Below, piece after piece: positions 53,401 through 63,890 of a stretch of 64,000 nucleotides of DNA. Made by a program: the position numbers and the translations under genes. The DNA comes from Adiantum capillus-veneris (taxonomy: Eukaryota; Streptophyta; Polypodiopsida; Polypodiales; Pteridaceae). The stretch is taken from contig CM043959.1 of NCBI GenBank assembly GCA_014529385.2, positions 14,815,809 to 14,879,808 on the forward strand, written 5' to 3'. The notes beneath the pieces were generated by a model. The model saw nothing but the letters and a program-made list of their open reading frames with translations, was not told where the DNA came from and searched no databases. Within the stretch, counting starts at the first letter, position 1. Every line of letters starts with the position of its first letter.

Positions 53401-54320
53401 AGTACCCTTACGATTCTTGCAGTGGTATTTTTCAACCTTGCTTTGGGAAACTTACGGAACACCCAATCATCTTCTTTTAAATTAAGATGACGGTGATGCT
53501 TATCTGCAGCTTGCTTTTGTTTCATTTGTGCCCTTTGGATGGCTTCCTTTACCTTAGCAAAGTCTTCTTGCACATCCCTCACATACTCATCGGTAGCAAA
53601 AATCTTCTCTTTGATCCGCAGAATAGGTGGCACCTTTGGACAACCCTCAACTATTTCAAAGGGAGTTTTACCAGTAGAAGTATGGACAGTGTTATTGTAC
53701 GCATACTCTACTAATGGTAAGTACTTTTCCCATTGATTACTTTGACCTACTTCGTTGACATAACTTTTAAGTAGATCTAGAATAGTAGAATGTACAATTT
53801 CACTCTGACCATCCGTTTCAACGTGATAGGTAGAGGAGAAATTGAGCTTCATTCCCATGTTTTCTGCTAGCCCTCGCCAAAAGAGGCTAGTCATCCTTGG
53901 ATCCCTATCAGACACGATACTTTTGGGAAACCCATGATACTTGAATACGTGAATCATAAAAAGATTGGCCATGTGTGGCGCCTTAATAGTCTTTTGGACA
54001 GGGACGAAGTGAGCTTGCTTGCTAAACCTGTCAATTATTGTCCATATTCCATTGTTTCCATGCAATGACTTGGGTAAGCCAAAGACAAAATCCATGGCTA
54101 TACTCTCCCAAGGCATATCAAGAATTGGTAAAGGCTGTAATACACCAAAAGATTTGTGTCTATCATACTTTACCTTTCGACATGTTATGCATTTGGAGAT
54201 ATAATCATTTATATTGCCGCATTGTCGGCCAATAGAAATATAACTCCATAGCTTGAATTGTCGGTTGAGCACTCCTATGACCCGCATAAGGAGGCTCATG
54301 AAATTCTTGCATCACCTTAT
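53401..54320 (-). pseudogene. Gypsy II integrase
   Basis: Part of the frame from 54299. It has CITCRKVKYDRHKSFG (finger), MPWESIAMDFVFGLPKSLHG (first Asp), GFPKSIVSDRDPRMTSLFW (second Asp), TYHVETDGQSEIVHSTIL (Glu) and YNNTVHTSTGKTPFEIVEG. The D,D,E core is intact, with HVET in place of the usual HPQT. A frameshift near 53420 separates the carboxyl end. Confidence 0.9.
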
Positions 54321-54323
54321 CCC

Positions 54324-54637
54324 TCATAGTTTTGGTAATGCATAAGCGTTGCCAAATAGCAAAAACCCTTCCTTGATGGAATAAGGAGAGACCATAGTTC
54401 CTTGCTCAACTTGTTCGTAGATAGAAGCAAAGTCAGTATCATTCTTGTAATCATCAATCATTGACGTAAAGTCCTTCTGATAAGCAATACTAACAATATT
54501 CACTCTGGGCCTTCTTGACAAAGCATCTGCCCCACAGGATTTTGCTTTCCTGCTACATGTGCAATATGGAAATGGAATTGTGAGAGAAAATTAGCCCATC
54601 TCATTTGCTTCTCGCTCAATTTTGTTTGCGTCATAAA
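54324..54637 (-). pseudogene. Gypsy II RNase H end and integrase linker
   Basis: After the stop at 54638 comes MTQTKLSEKQMRWANFLSQF and FHFHIAHVAGKQNPVG, then after a shift RPRVNIVSIAYQKDFTSMID. It corresponds to residues ~175-250 of the intact gypsy I frame. Confidence 0.75.
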
Positions 54638-55933
54638 TTATCTAAGACTTTGATGATCTGTTCGCAAAACAAAGGATGTGCCAAGCAAGTAATGCTTCCA
54701 CGAATCTAGAGCGTTTATAGCGGCTAATAACTCGTTTTCGTAAATTCCAAGTACCTTTTCTTGCGCATCAAGCCTTCTACTTTCATATGCTATTGGATGT
54801 CCTTCTTGTAAGAGAACATCACCTAAACTGTCTCCACATGCATCACAATGTACTTTGAAAGGCTTACTTAAATCAAGCAACTTCAAAAGAGGCTCACTTA
54901 ATAGCTTACACTTGAGCATTTGAAATGCCATCGCTTCCTTGTTCGTCCATTGAAACTTAACCTTCTTTTTAGTTAAGTCATGGAGAGGACCTGCAATCAC
55001 TGAAAACTTCTCTATGAATCTACAGTAATAGGAATAGATGCCTATAAAACTTTGTAACTCATGCAAATTCTTAGGCTGAGGCCATTCCTCAATGACTTTC
55101 AGCTTCTCAAGATCCATTTTAATGCCATCCTTGGAAATTATATGACCAAGGTAGCGTATCTTTTGTAAAAAGAACTCACTCCTTTTACCATTGATGAAGA
55201 GCTTGTTGCGATGCAACTCTCCAAAAACCTTTCTTAAATGTTCCTTGTGTTCCTCTAGTGTCTTGGAGAAGACAATACTGTCATAAAAAAACATGCTTGT
55301 GAAGGTGCAATATGGTCTAGATATCCTATTCATCATTCTATTGAATGTGGCAGGAGCATTTGTTAGACCAAATGGCATAACAAAGAACTTGTATAATCCA
55401 AAAGTGGTCCAAAAGGCTGTCTTATGGATATCTTCAGGGACTATCCTTATCTCATGATAGCCACTCTTTAAATCAATCCTACTGTAGTAGGACGATCCTT
55501 GAAGCCTATCGAAAATATCTTCAATTCTAGGAACCGGAAATCTATTCTTTATAGTGCTCTTGTTTAGTGCACGATAGTCCACACACATACGATATGAATC
55601 ATCCTTCTTTTGCACTAATAGCACAGGGGAACAGAATGGTGAAGAGCTAGGTTGGATCATGTCTTTTTCTAGGAGTTCGTTAACTTGAGCCATTATCTCT
55701 TCTTGTTGAGCTAGGTAGACCCTATATGGTGGTCTATTAGGTGGAGACGTGCCTGGTACCAAGTCTATTCTATGGTCATCTACCCCTCTCGTAGGTGGTA
55801 ACTCAACAGGTATGGTTTTGGGAAAACAGTGTGCATGCTCATTTAAGAAAGACTTAAGGTTAGCATCTGACTTTGAAAGAGATTCACCCGTAGCATGATC
55901 AAATATAGACTTAAGATCTTTTACAAAAATCAT
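54638..55933 (-). pseudogene. Gypsy II reverse transcriptase and RNase H (catalytic Asp lost)
   Basis: A 431-residue open frame. It has PNRPPYRVYLAQQEEIMAQV, IQPSSSPFCSPVLLVQKKDD, YRMCVDYRALNKSTIKNRFP, SRIDLKSGYHEIRIVPED and FVMPFGLTNAPATFNRMMNR. The catalytic block reads MFFYDSIVFSKTLEEH: where gypsy I has FFDD, the first Asp is Tyr, so the enzyme should be dead although the frame is open. RNase H shows VHCDACGDSLGDVLLQEG, YENELLAAINALDSWKHY and LRTDHQSLR, then a stop (TAA). Confidence 0.93.
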
Positions 55934-55984
55934 ATAAGTGAAAAAGAGATGATTTCATTGATTTATTGAAAGCTACATGATTAA

Positions 55985-56564
55985 CTAGGGGTACGGTATC
56001 CCCTTTCTTCTAAGTACGAATAACATCATCTTTGCCTTTGTGAGAAAAGGTAATAAGTGCCTAGCAAATTTCCTATGAAAGCATGGAGCACCTAGAATAA
56101 CATCTTGGGATGAAAGAGGAGCGATATAAAAGTCCTCTGGCTCTACATAAATTTGTATATGAACTCTAAGCTTTCCTATCAATGGAGTGACTGGCACTTC
56201 TTGTCCTTTGAATGCACCTTGAGCTTCTTCAAGAGGTCCCATATCTCCCACCTTTATTCCCAGCTTCTCGGCGCTAACTCCTTTGAAATTATGTTGTGTG
56301 TTGAACCTTAGGAGGTTCGTGCTTTGCGTTGCGTTGTGGACATTCTTGATAGGAGTGTCATGTCCTTCCACATTTGAAGCAGTGATTCTCTTTTCGGTAA
56401 CTCTCCATCTCTTCAAGTGAGAGACGGTTCTTTCCTTGATAGGTCTTTGGGGTAGCTTGCTTCTTTGCACTTGACTTTGCATTCGAGCTACCATTGCCCT
56501 TGTCACCTTTGTGAGGAGTCTTCGACTTGAAGATCTTGTGAGCCACTCTTGTATAGTGGATCAT
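55985..56564 (-). pseudogene. Gypsy II nucleocapsid and degraded protease
   Basis: The upstream frame ends at the knuckle CFKCGRT-stop-HSYQEC. The frame from 56506 continues LRFNTQHNFKGVSAEKLGIK, the protease site. The Asp-Ser/Thr-Gly motif has been replaced, though the distal DVILGAPCFHRKF is kept. Both knuckle and protease are therefore broken. Confidence 0.8.
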
Positions 56565-56582
56565 TGCAGCAATAGTTTTAGG

Positions 56583-57416
56583 TCATAGTGCCTGCACATA
56601 GGTGCGCATATCTTCGGATGAACTGGCAAAAAATTGTTGCTTCTTCTCAGTAAAATTGATTTTTCTGTAGACTGTAGCTTTGAGACAGGTGTCCCAAAAC
56701 TTCCCTATGTAACTCTGGAGGGACTCACCTTCATGCAATTTAAGGCTACGCCAAGCTGTGAGTACGTTGTCTTCCGCATCATCATCAAGAAATTGCTTCA
56801 TGATGGTGGTTCTACATGCCTTCCAAGTCTTTGGAGCTTTTCTCTGTGCACACAGAGTAGACCACCAGTGTCGAGCCGACTTCGGGAGATGCATCGCGAC
56901 GTTATGAAGCTTGGAAGCTTCTGTAAAGTCTTTGTCTCCAAAAGCCGCATCGAATTGTTGTATGAAAGTGAGAACCTTGTCCACATTCCCATATGTACCA
57001 TCATAGGTTTGGAAAGTGACACTCTTCCCACCTTCCTTGAATTTACGAAGCTTCTTCGATCTCTTCCAGGCATGTTGCTTTCACCGTGGGTGCCTGCCTT
57101 TGTGAGATGAAGTAGCATCACTGGAAGAGCGTGCTGCATCCGCGGATGTTGAAGACGGACTAGAAGGAGGAGAGGGTGATTTTCGCCCCTTCTTTGAAAA
57201 CCGTCCATGTGAGCTACGACCACTTGTGAAGGATGAAGAATCATCACAAGAGTCTCTTGTTTGCCTCCTGGTACGACGCTCTCTGGAACGTTCCTTCTTC
57301 CTTCCTTGAGAGGGAGGTGGTTGGTCTTCCTTTGCTAATTCGCCGTCCTCAAGAGCCTTGCTTTTATGGTTTGCATGACCATATGAATGCTCGTTGATAC
57401 CACCGTCAGGTGGCAT
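56583..57416 (-). pseudogene. Gypsy II gag capsid
   Basis: The basic Arg/Ser/Pro-rich amino part (57081-57416) ends at TGA near 57080, where CGA is likely original. It continues HAWKRSKKLRKFKEGGKSVT, then VLTFIQQFDAAFGDKDFTEA, LHNVAMHLPKSARHWWSTL, QFLDDDAEDNVLTAWRSLKL and FTEKKQQFFASSSEDMRTYV. It is a close relative of gypsy I gag, but the capsid is more complete here. Confidence 0.88.
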
Positions 57417-57982
57417 AGGTCCATGCTACATCAGGATTCCTTTCGTAGCATTTATATGAATAGGATCCATAGTGAAAAGAAACCTTCGAGCGGGTGGCAA
57501 CACCAAGTTCTCTGTCATCAATAAATTGTTGACAGAGGACTTGAGATGAGGATTAGCTTGAGCTTCTTATAACTTTGCGAGCAACACTTCAGTTGTTGCA
57601 TGCCTAGTGCACTTCCTTCATCATCATGGAAATTGAAATTTTGCCAAGATGATGATGGATCTCCCATGTTGCTTGTCCCACCAACACACTTGTGGCCTTT
57701 GCAGTTGTTAATTCAGTAACTTAGGCTAGACTAGGAGGGTTAACAGTGCCGAATCCAATTGACGGTAAGAGCTACAAGGGGTATTCTGATTGCTCAATAG
57801 TGCTTAAACCGTAGGTACCTCCCCTAACAGTGCACTATTAAGTCAACAGCTCCCACAATATCTCTGCATTGACGGAGATGGATAATAACTCCTTTCTACC
57901 CTTAGGCTAAGTTACCGACAAACACTCCTTGACATTGTGTGGTAGACCGCTCTCTTCTTCAGAAAGAAGAGAGAACCTTGAA
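57417..57982 (-). other. Gypsy II leader
   Basis: Untranslated, about 570 bases. It shares CACTATTAAGTCAACAGCTC with the gypsy I leader. No other signal. Confidence 0.6.
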
Positions 57983-57994
57983 GCTCTGATACCA
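57983..57994 (-). promoter_or_regulatory. Primer-binding site of gypsy II
   Basis: TGGTATCAGAGC on the minus strand, one base from the LTR end, complementary to initiator Met-tRNA. Confidence 0.92.
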
Positions 57995-57995
57995 A

Positions 57996-58995
57996 TGAAA
58001 CTAAATTGGAAATAAACTTGGCAATCAAGTGAAATTTAATTGCCAAGCTAGCAACATTAATAACAGGGAGAGAGGGAATCAAAATAGAAACAGACGACAC
58101 AGTGTTGAGGGCCGGATATATGAGGCCCACCCCCCCCTCAAAAGGAACTTGTATTAGAAAATTGTGATTACAAGCCTTCTTCAAGAGGCATTGGAAGCTT
58201 CTACCATTGAAACATTGTACTTTGGTTGCTTGGTTGCTTGTGAATAGAGAAGAGAAGAAGACTAACTTGCTCTCCCAAGCCCCGTTGTCACTCGTAGGTG
58301 ATGGGGATACTACGGGGAGAGTCGAGCTTCCTAGAAGAGATGAGAATGGCTATGTTAAGCCCTTAGGGTTAGCTTGAAAGCCCTAAAGAAGCCCTAATGT
58401 GCAGCCTTGAGAGTCTTGGAGCACTCTCACTTGTTGGCTCAAGAGATGTGCAGCTATAAATTTCAGCAGCACTTCGGTACCTACGACAGTTGTGTAGAAA
58501 ATCGAGTTGGGCATGTGTTTATATAGTTTTTGGGGGTAGAGAGGCTCTCACACAGCACAAAGGAATGGCTATGGAGCTTTTGGACTCCTCAACCATCACT
58601 TTCTGACCCAAAATGGGTGGCACGCAAGCCTTAGAGGCCAGATACATTGAATCTGGACACTTTCTGTGTGTGCGCATGGTGGCCCATGGAGCTCAGGCTA
58701 TTTCTGGCAAAGAGGTGCCTTCTTCCTCCATCCTAGCCACACCTTCCCTGTCCCCTGCCAGGCCCCCGTTCCCATACTGGACCCATCTCCTCCCCGCATT
58801 TTAGCCGTTTTGGCACTATTTTGACCATTCCGGGCACATTAGAACTCCGATTGAGATTCTGTAAATTGCCCCTTGGTCCTAGAATAATTCCCTAGGCTCT
58901 TGTGGACTCCTGGCTTTCATCTTGTCCATGCAACACTTTGAAACCGTGATTCCAGCCTCTTTGAAGCTTCCATCACTCTAACTTTCTGATGGTCA
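57996..58995 (-). mobile_element. 5' LTR of gypsy II
   Basis: It aligns with 52135-53177. Together they bound a 6.86-kb element. The five bases outside each end (TGTGT and AATAT) do not match, so no target duplication is visible. Confidence 0.92.
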
Positions 58996-59523
58996 AATAT
59001 GACTAGAGTGATCAATTCTAGGAATATTTGGCCCTGGTAAAGCTAAGACTATATCAAAATAAAATTTTGATGACAACGTCTTCTTATTCTGATCATCATG
59101 GTATGCTCCATTTCTCCCTCAGAGATTGTGGCTAATTATCAATTTCTAACCATTTTATTAAAAAAATTGAGAAAATTTAGAAAGTAGCTAGCAAAATCCA
59201 ATTTCACAAGCCAAAATGAAATGGAATCAAGCAAGAGGCACTACCCAAACATGAGTTAGGTTATTTTCTCCTTCTTGACTCCAAACCAACAGAAAAATCA
59301 TCAAAATCAAGCAATTTGGCCTTTTTTCTAGTCACTTCTGACTAGTATTTACACTATATACAAGCATTTTTGAGAATTAGATGGGCATGTATCCTCTTTC
59401 TATTGATAGAAGGGCTGTATTAGTTGATTATGCAAGAAAACCACACTTTAACATAAGCACTTTGTGATTCTAATCAAATATTGCCCTCTTTTATATACTA
59501 TCATATAGCAGTAGGATCCGTTT
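58996..59523. other. Unassigned, possibly LTR of the neighbouring gypsy
   Basis: No ORF. On the minus strand TATATAAAAGAGG near 59488-59501 could be a TATA box of a 3' LTR for the element at 59.5-64 kb, but no boundary is clear. Confidence 0.3.
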
Positions 59524-60830
59524 TCATCCCTTTTTCGGTTTGATGAGCTTTGACTCGATTATGTTTTGCATGTGCATGGGTTGAACTTTGTGTCTATGCA
59601 TAGCCCGAATTGGCTCTATTATGCTTTGATGGTCAATGCGGTTCAGAACAACATGTTGTGCATGAACAGGGTTTTGAGTATAATACTCAGGGGTTTCTGA
59701 TGTAGAGGTTTGCAAAGAGCTTGTCCTTTTGAATAACAAATTTTGTAGTTGATATGCTCTTTCCTTGATTGTTTTGTAGACCTATTTTGTAGCTATGTCT
59801 TTTGCAGTTTCTTTTGCTATGTCGAGTTGAGCCTTGCTAAATTTTGGCCTCCATATTTGAATGGTTCCTTTGGGTGTGTCTTTGGATTGCAACTTCTTTG
59901 GCTTCCAGACCCACTTATGCACTGAACTGGATTTCTCTAGAATTATGGCAGTTTTAAAAGACTTTGCTATTATCTTTTTTCCTTTACTTTCTTGTTGTAC
60001 CTGGTTCAACTATTTAGGGATCCAGATTTGCTTTGGTTTACCTTGGAGTTGGGTTTTTGGTATCCAATACTGCCTGACTCCTTGCATGCTGGTTTTATGC
60101 TGGTAGATTTTGGCCATCTGGGCATTCATTGGCTTTCTCTCTTGTGAATACATAGTTGCTTGCTCCGTGGTCTTGTCTTTTGGTCTCACAAGTCTGCCTT
60201 TCCATTCCTCTTTGTTATAGGAAAAGGGTACTCGTAAATCTCCACCCTTCAGAGAGAGTTCTAGTCTATTTGTAGTCCAATTTTGTACTGCTTTGTAAGT
60301 ACGCATCCATGGTACTCCTAACACTAGGTCTTCGTTCATATGCTCATCAAGAAGACATATGAAATGATGCGGGCATGAGAATCCATTGACTAATAGGTTC
60401 AGGTTTATGGCCCCCAATGTGGGCATTAGATTCTTATTGCATCCTTTCACCTTTGTGTGGTAAGCTTCTAGTGGTTGAGTCATGGATTTTTTATATGTCG
60501 AATAGCTTACTGCATTGATTTTGGCACCTATATCCGTGAGAGCTTTGACTTTGACTTTATTTTTCAGCTCTACTTCTATGCGAAGATCCATTTCGTCTAG
60601 CCATTCATCATCAGTTTCTACTTCGTCCTCTGCTAGGGCTTGTGGGAATCTGATTGTTTCCATTTGCATAGTACTAATAGGAATCGGCTCTGTTGGAATC
60701 TTCATTGCAACTTTATGCTTCAATATTCTAATGCGAGCTTCTTCTTGTGCTTCATCAATCACTTGCTGTCTTTTCATCTTCTGACCTTTTGCTGCATGCA
60801 TTCTTTCTAATAGTTCATTGGTTAGTGGCA
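59524..60830 (-). pseudogene. Post-integrase ORF with second retropepsin-like domain
   Basis: This continues directly from the integrase end (LRKYNLPLTNELLERMHAAK). Residues ~136-240 of the frame starting at 60993 read LRIEVELKNKVKVKALTDIG, KINAVSYSTYK, then HFICLLDEHMNEDLVLGVPW. This is an aspartic-protease-like fold with Asp-Ile-Gly at 60526-60534 and a distal VLGVPW. Trp-Pro-Lys words follow (RQYWIPK, KQIWIPK, HKWVWKPK, IQIWRPKF). The module TIKERAYQLQNLLFKR...IIEPIRAMHRH is last. TAG codons interrupt it at 60010-60012 and 59782-59784. Gypsy protease normally precedes RT, so this placement is unusual. Confidence 0.65.
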
Positions 60831-61750
60831 AATTATATTTTCTTAATCGACATCCACTAATCCAATTGGCCATTACCTCACCATCTACTGTGGCAAGTTT
60901 GACTGCTCCACTTGGCGATACATTTTCAATCACAAAAGGTCCGTTTCCTTTCTTTTTAAGTTTTGGGACGTGCTGTTTTAGTGAATAAACCAAAACTAGA
61001 TCTCCTTGTTTAAAGATTTTTGTGAGTAAGTGCGACTCATGAAATTATTTCTGTTTTCCTTTTTGGACATAGATATGCGCAACAGCAGCAAGCCTTTGCT
61101 CATCTAACTTTTCCAAGTCCTCTAGTCTCTCATATAGTTCATGTCCTATCCACTCTAAGTCTTTTGCTACTCGCAAAGTTGGTAACAAAAACTCTATTGG
61201 TAGAATGGCATCTAGTCCATCCACTAGATTGAAGGGTGTAGCATTAAGTACTGTCTTGTATGAGATTCTATAGGCCCACAAGGCTGCATGTAGATTCATT
61301 TCCCAATCTGTTCGTCCTGAGCTAACAACTTTTGTTAGCATTGAGCTAGGATTTTATTGGTATGTTCAATTTTTCCATTTGCTTGAGGATGATATGGAGC
61401 TGACTTGTTGTGAATTACCATGAATTCATTCAGCAAGTACTCAATCACTTCATTTAAGAAATGAGTTCCCTTGTCGCTTACCAATTCAATTGGTAACCCG
61501 AATCTCGTGAAAATACATTCATATAAGAATGCTGATGTTGTTCGTGTATCATTCTTTCTTGTGGCTTGTGCTTCCGCCCATTTGGTTAGATAATCCATTG
61601 CCACAATGATATATTGAGATTGTGTTTTATAAGTAGGTGGCTGGACTGGTCCTACAAAATCAATTCTCCATTTTGCGAAAGCTCGTGCCCCATCATTGGC
61701 CTTAGTGGCATGTTATCTACTCTCGTTGGCATTCGTGCCCGTTGATAGGT
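60831..61750 (-). pseudogene. Gypsy integrase core and carboxyl end
   Basis: Across three frames: AFAKWRIDFVGPVQPPTYK (first Asp), YIIVAMDYLTKWAEAQATR, FGLPIELVSDKGTHFLNEVI (second Asp), PYHPQANGKIEHTNKIL (Glu) and DWEMNLHAALWAYRISYKT. The carboxyl GPY/F-type block KKKGNGPFVIENVSPSGAVK and VMANWISGCRLRKYN follows. The catalytic residues are present, but there are frame breaks at ~61610, ~61340 and ~61040. Confidence 0.85.
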
Positions 61751-62210
61751 ATCACATCTCCTTATAAACTCTTTGGTATCAGCAAATAATGTTGGCTACC
61801 ATGTGCCAGCCATGAGAATAGCTCGAGCGGTGGTACCACTAGAAAAGTGTCCTCCAGCTAAACCTGCATGTGATTGTTCTAGGATTGGAAGTTATTCATC
61901 TTCATTTACACACAATCGTAATTGTTGATCTTTACCCCTTTTGTAGAGTTGATTTCCAATCAAGGTATAATCTCTTGCTTCAGTCTCTACTTACTCATGT
62001 TCTCAGGAAAACTTCGATCCCTTAAATACGCCACTAGGTAGTTGCTCCATTTAGGAACAATTATTACCCGGAACATAGTTACATAAGGGATTGGTTCTCT
62101 TTCTTGACATTGCAAGAATTGTTTTACAAATATATGAACATCTCCCCTCATCATTGTGGCCAATATACACCCAAGCGCACTAATCTTTGAAGAGTTTGGT
62201 CTTCAACAAG
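61751..62210 (-). pseudogene. Tandem integrase-type zinc-finger segments
   Basis: Two HHCC-like modules follow each other. The first is FHLVEDQTLQRLVRLGVYWP followed by MMRGDVHIFVKQFLQCQ. A linker reads PKWSNYLVAYLRDRSFPENM, then YTLIGNQLYKRGK-like sequence. The second is SHAGLAGGHFSSGTTARAIL followed by FADTKEFIRRCDTYQRA. Both have the G/A-x-Y/W-W-P turn and a distal Cys pair (partly mutated). The second is the one adjoining the catalytic core. Confidence 0.55.
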
Positions 62211-63890
62211 GTGAAATCTCACTATAGTAGAGCGAGCTTGTTGTAAGTAATGGTCTTGTTCTTTAGGGTTAATACATAAAATTAATATCCCATCTCTATT
62301 TTGTCGATACAATCTTCCTGCTAGCAATTTGTACGTAGCAGATTGTTTAATCAATTTTGGACTCAATGGAAGGGGTAATTGGGAGTCTAATTGAGCTATG
62401 GTCAGGAAGGAAACTATGTTCTCCGACCATCGTGGTATCATCTCCGCTGAAAACAAATAGGAATCCGGTAGGTCATCATTGACTCCTATGGGTGGTTCTC
62501 CTGATACAATTCTGGATAGGTGATCAGCTCTTTGGTGAGTCGTCCCTTTCTTAACTACCACTGTGAAGTCAAATTCCAGAAGAATAATGTCTGTGGCTAT
62601 ACCGTTTTTGGACACTCTGTGTCCCAATATTTTGCCTTGTCTTGCCATAAAGACACATTTTTCTGGGTTCAAGAAAATTCTATGCAATCTGCATATTTCA
62701 AATACCTTCTTCAAATGCTCAAAATGGTCTGCTCTTTGGGATGAATGCACACATAAATCATCCATATACACTTCTAGGAAGATCCATAGGTATTCCTTGA
62801 ATGCATGGCTCATTAACCTTTGAAAGGTTGTTGGAGCATTGATTAATCCAAATGGTATCACCTTGTAAGCAAATATTCCCCATTTGGTTGCAAAAGCAGT
62901 TGTATATTGATCTCTTGGATGTATCCCTAACTGGTTATATCCAGAGAAGCCATCTGAAAAGCTATAAGCTTCTTTCCTAGCTACTCTCTCTAAAACATGC
63001 TCAGTTATAGGAAAAGGATAGTTGTCCTTTTTGAGGTTTACACATACTCTCAAATTTTCATTCTTTTTAGGTACCACTACAATGGGTGACACCCAGTCAG
63101 TATGTTTAATCTCGTAGATAAACTCTGTATCCTTTAGCTTTTCTATTTCTTCCTTTATTCTTTTGGCAAATGTTTCATTGTATGTGCATGGTCTTTGTCT
63201 ACTGGGTTTTGCATCATCTCTCATAGGGATGGTATGTTGACAGATTTCCGGGTCAACTCCCTTGAGATCCTTATATGACCAAGCAAAAACATCTCTGTAT
63301 TCCTTGAGTAGTTTAAGAAGTATTTCTTCTTCTTCTTCTTCTTCTTCTTCTTCTTCTTCTGGGCTTAAGTCATTGGCTATGTAAGCGGGTTTAGGTTCTC
63401 CCAGTTCTGCTAGATCAACTCTTTTGGTGTTTTCTGGACCCTCATAAGAGTCTTTTTGTTTTCCCTTTTGCCCGACAGGTTGTTCGATTATGGTTTTGCG
63501 ATCTTGGATAGTGTACTTCTTGTAATGAGAAGGTACACTCATTGCGTCACTGTTTTCCTCTTCAATTTCAGTTGCTATTTTCCAAATATTTTTTAGAGTT
63601 TGTTTCAACTCTCGGTACTTGGCTTTTCGCTCTAATCGAGTCATTGTTGGTTTATCTTCATTCTCTACTGATTTCTTTGGTGCTTTTTGGGTCTCGGAAG
63701 GGACTTTTGGTTTGCTATCAGTAAGAAATCTCCCCGTAATTTTGTCTTTCACACAGTCTTTAGCATTGATTTTTAATAGAAACTGTGTTTTCCCAGTGAT
63801 TTTTGGCATAGGCCTTGTTCTAAGTTGTTTTCCTTCTTGTTTTTTTTTTATATCTCCTCTGACATCTAGCTTTCTCATTCGGAAAGTCAA
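62151..63890 (-). pseudogene. Gypsy reverse transcriptase with internal RNase H deletion
   Basis: A 579-residue open frame. The amino half is a charged linker ending in a Glu run encoded by (TTC)n at 63319-63360. Then YRDVFAWSYKDLKGVDPEIC, TDWVSPIVVVPKKNENLRVC, YSFSDGFSGYNQLGIHPRDQ, IPFGLINAPTTFQRLMSHAF and FLEVYMDDLCVHSSQRADHF (YMDD intact). After ILGHRVSKNGIATD the frame jumps to ILLEFDFTVVVKKGTTHQRA, the end of RNase H. About 140-150 residues of connection and RNase H are missing, in frame. A few residues of RT block 2 (after VCVNLKK) also seem absent. Confidence 0.88.
63319..63360. repeat. (TTC)n microsatellite coding a Glu run
   Basis: About 13 TTC/TCT units on the plus strand, read as Glu codons on the minus strand inside the gypsy ORF. 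Confidence 0.95.

Noticed and set aside
52130-59000. Target site duplication of gypsy II
   Set aside because: Flanking five bases are TGTGT and AATAT; shifting the boundary does not give a match.
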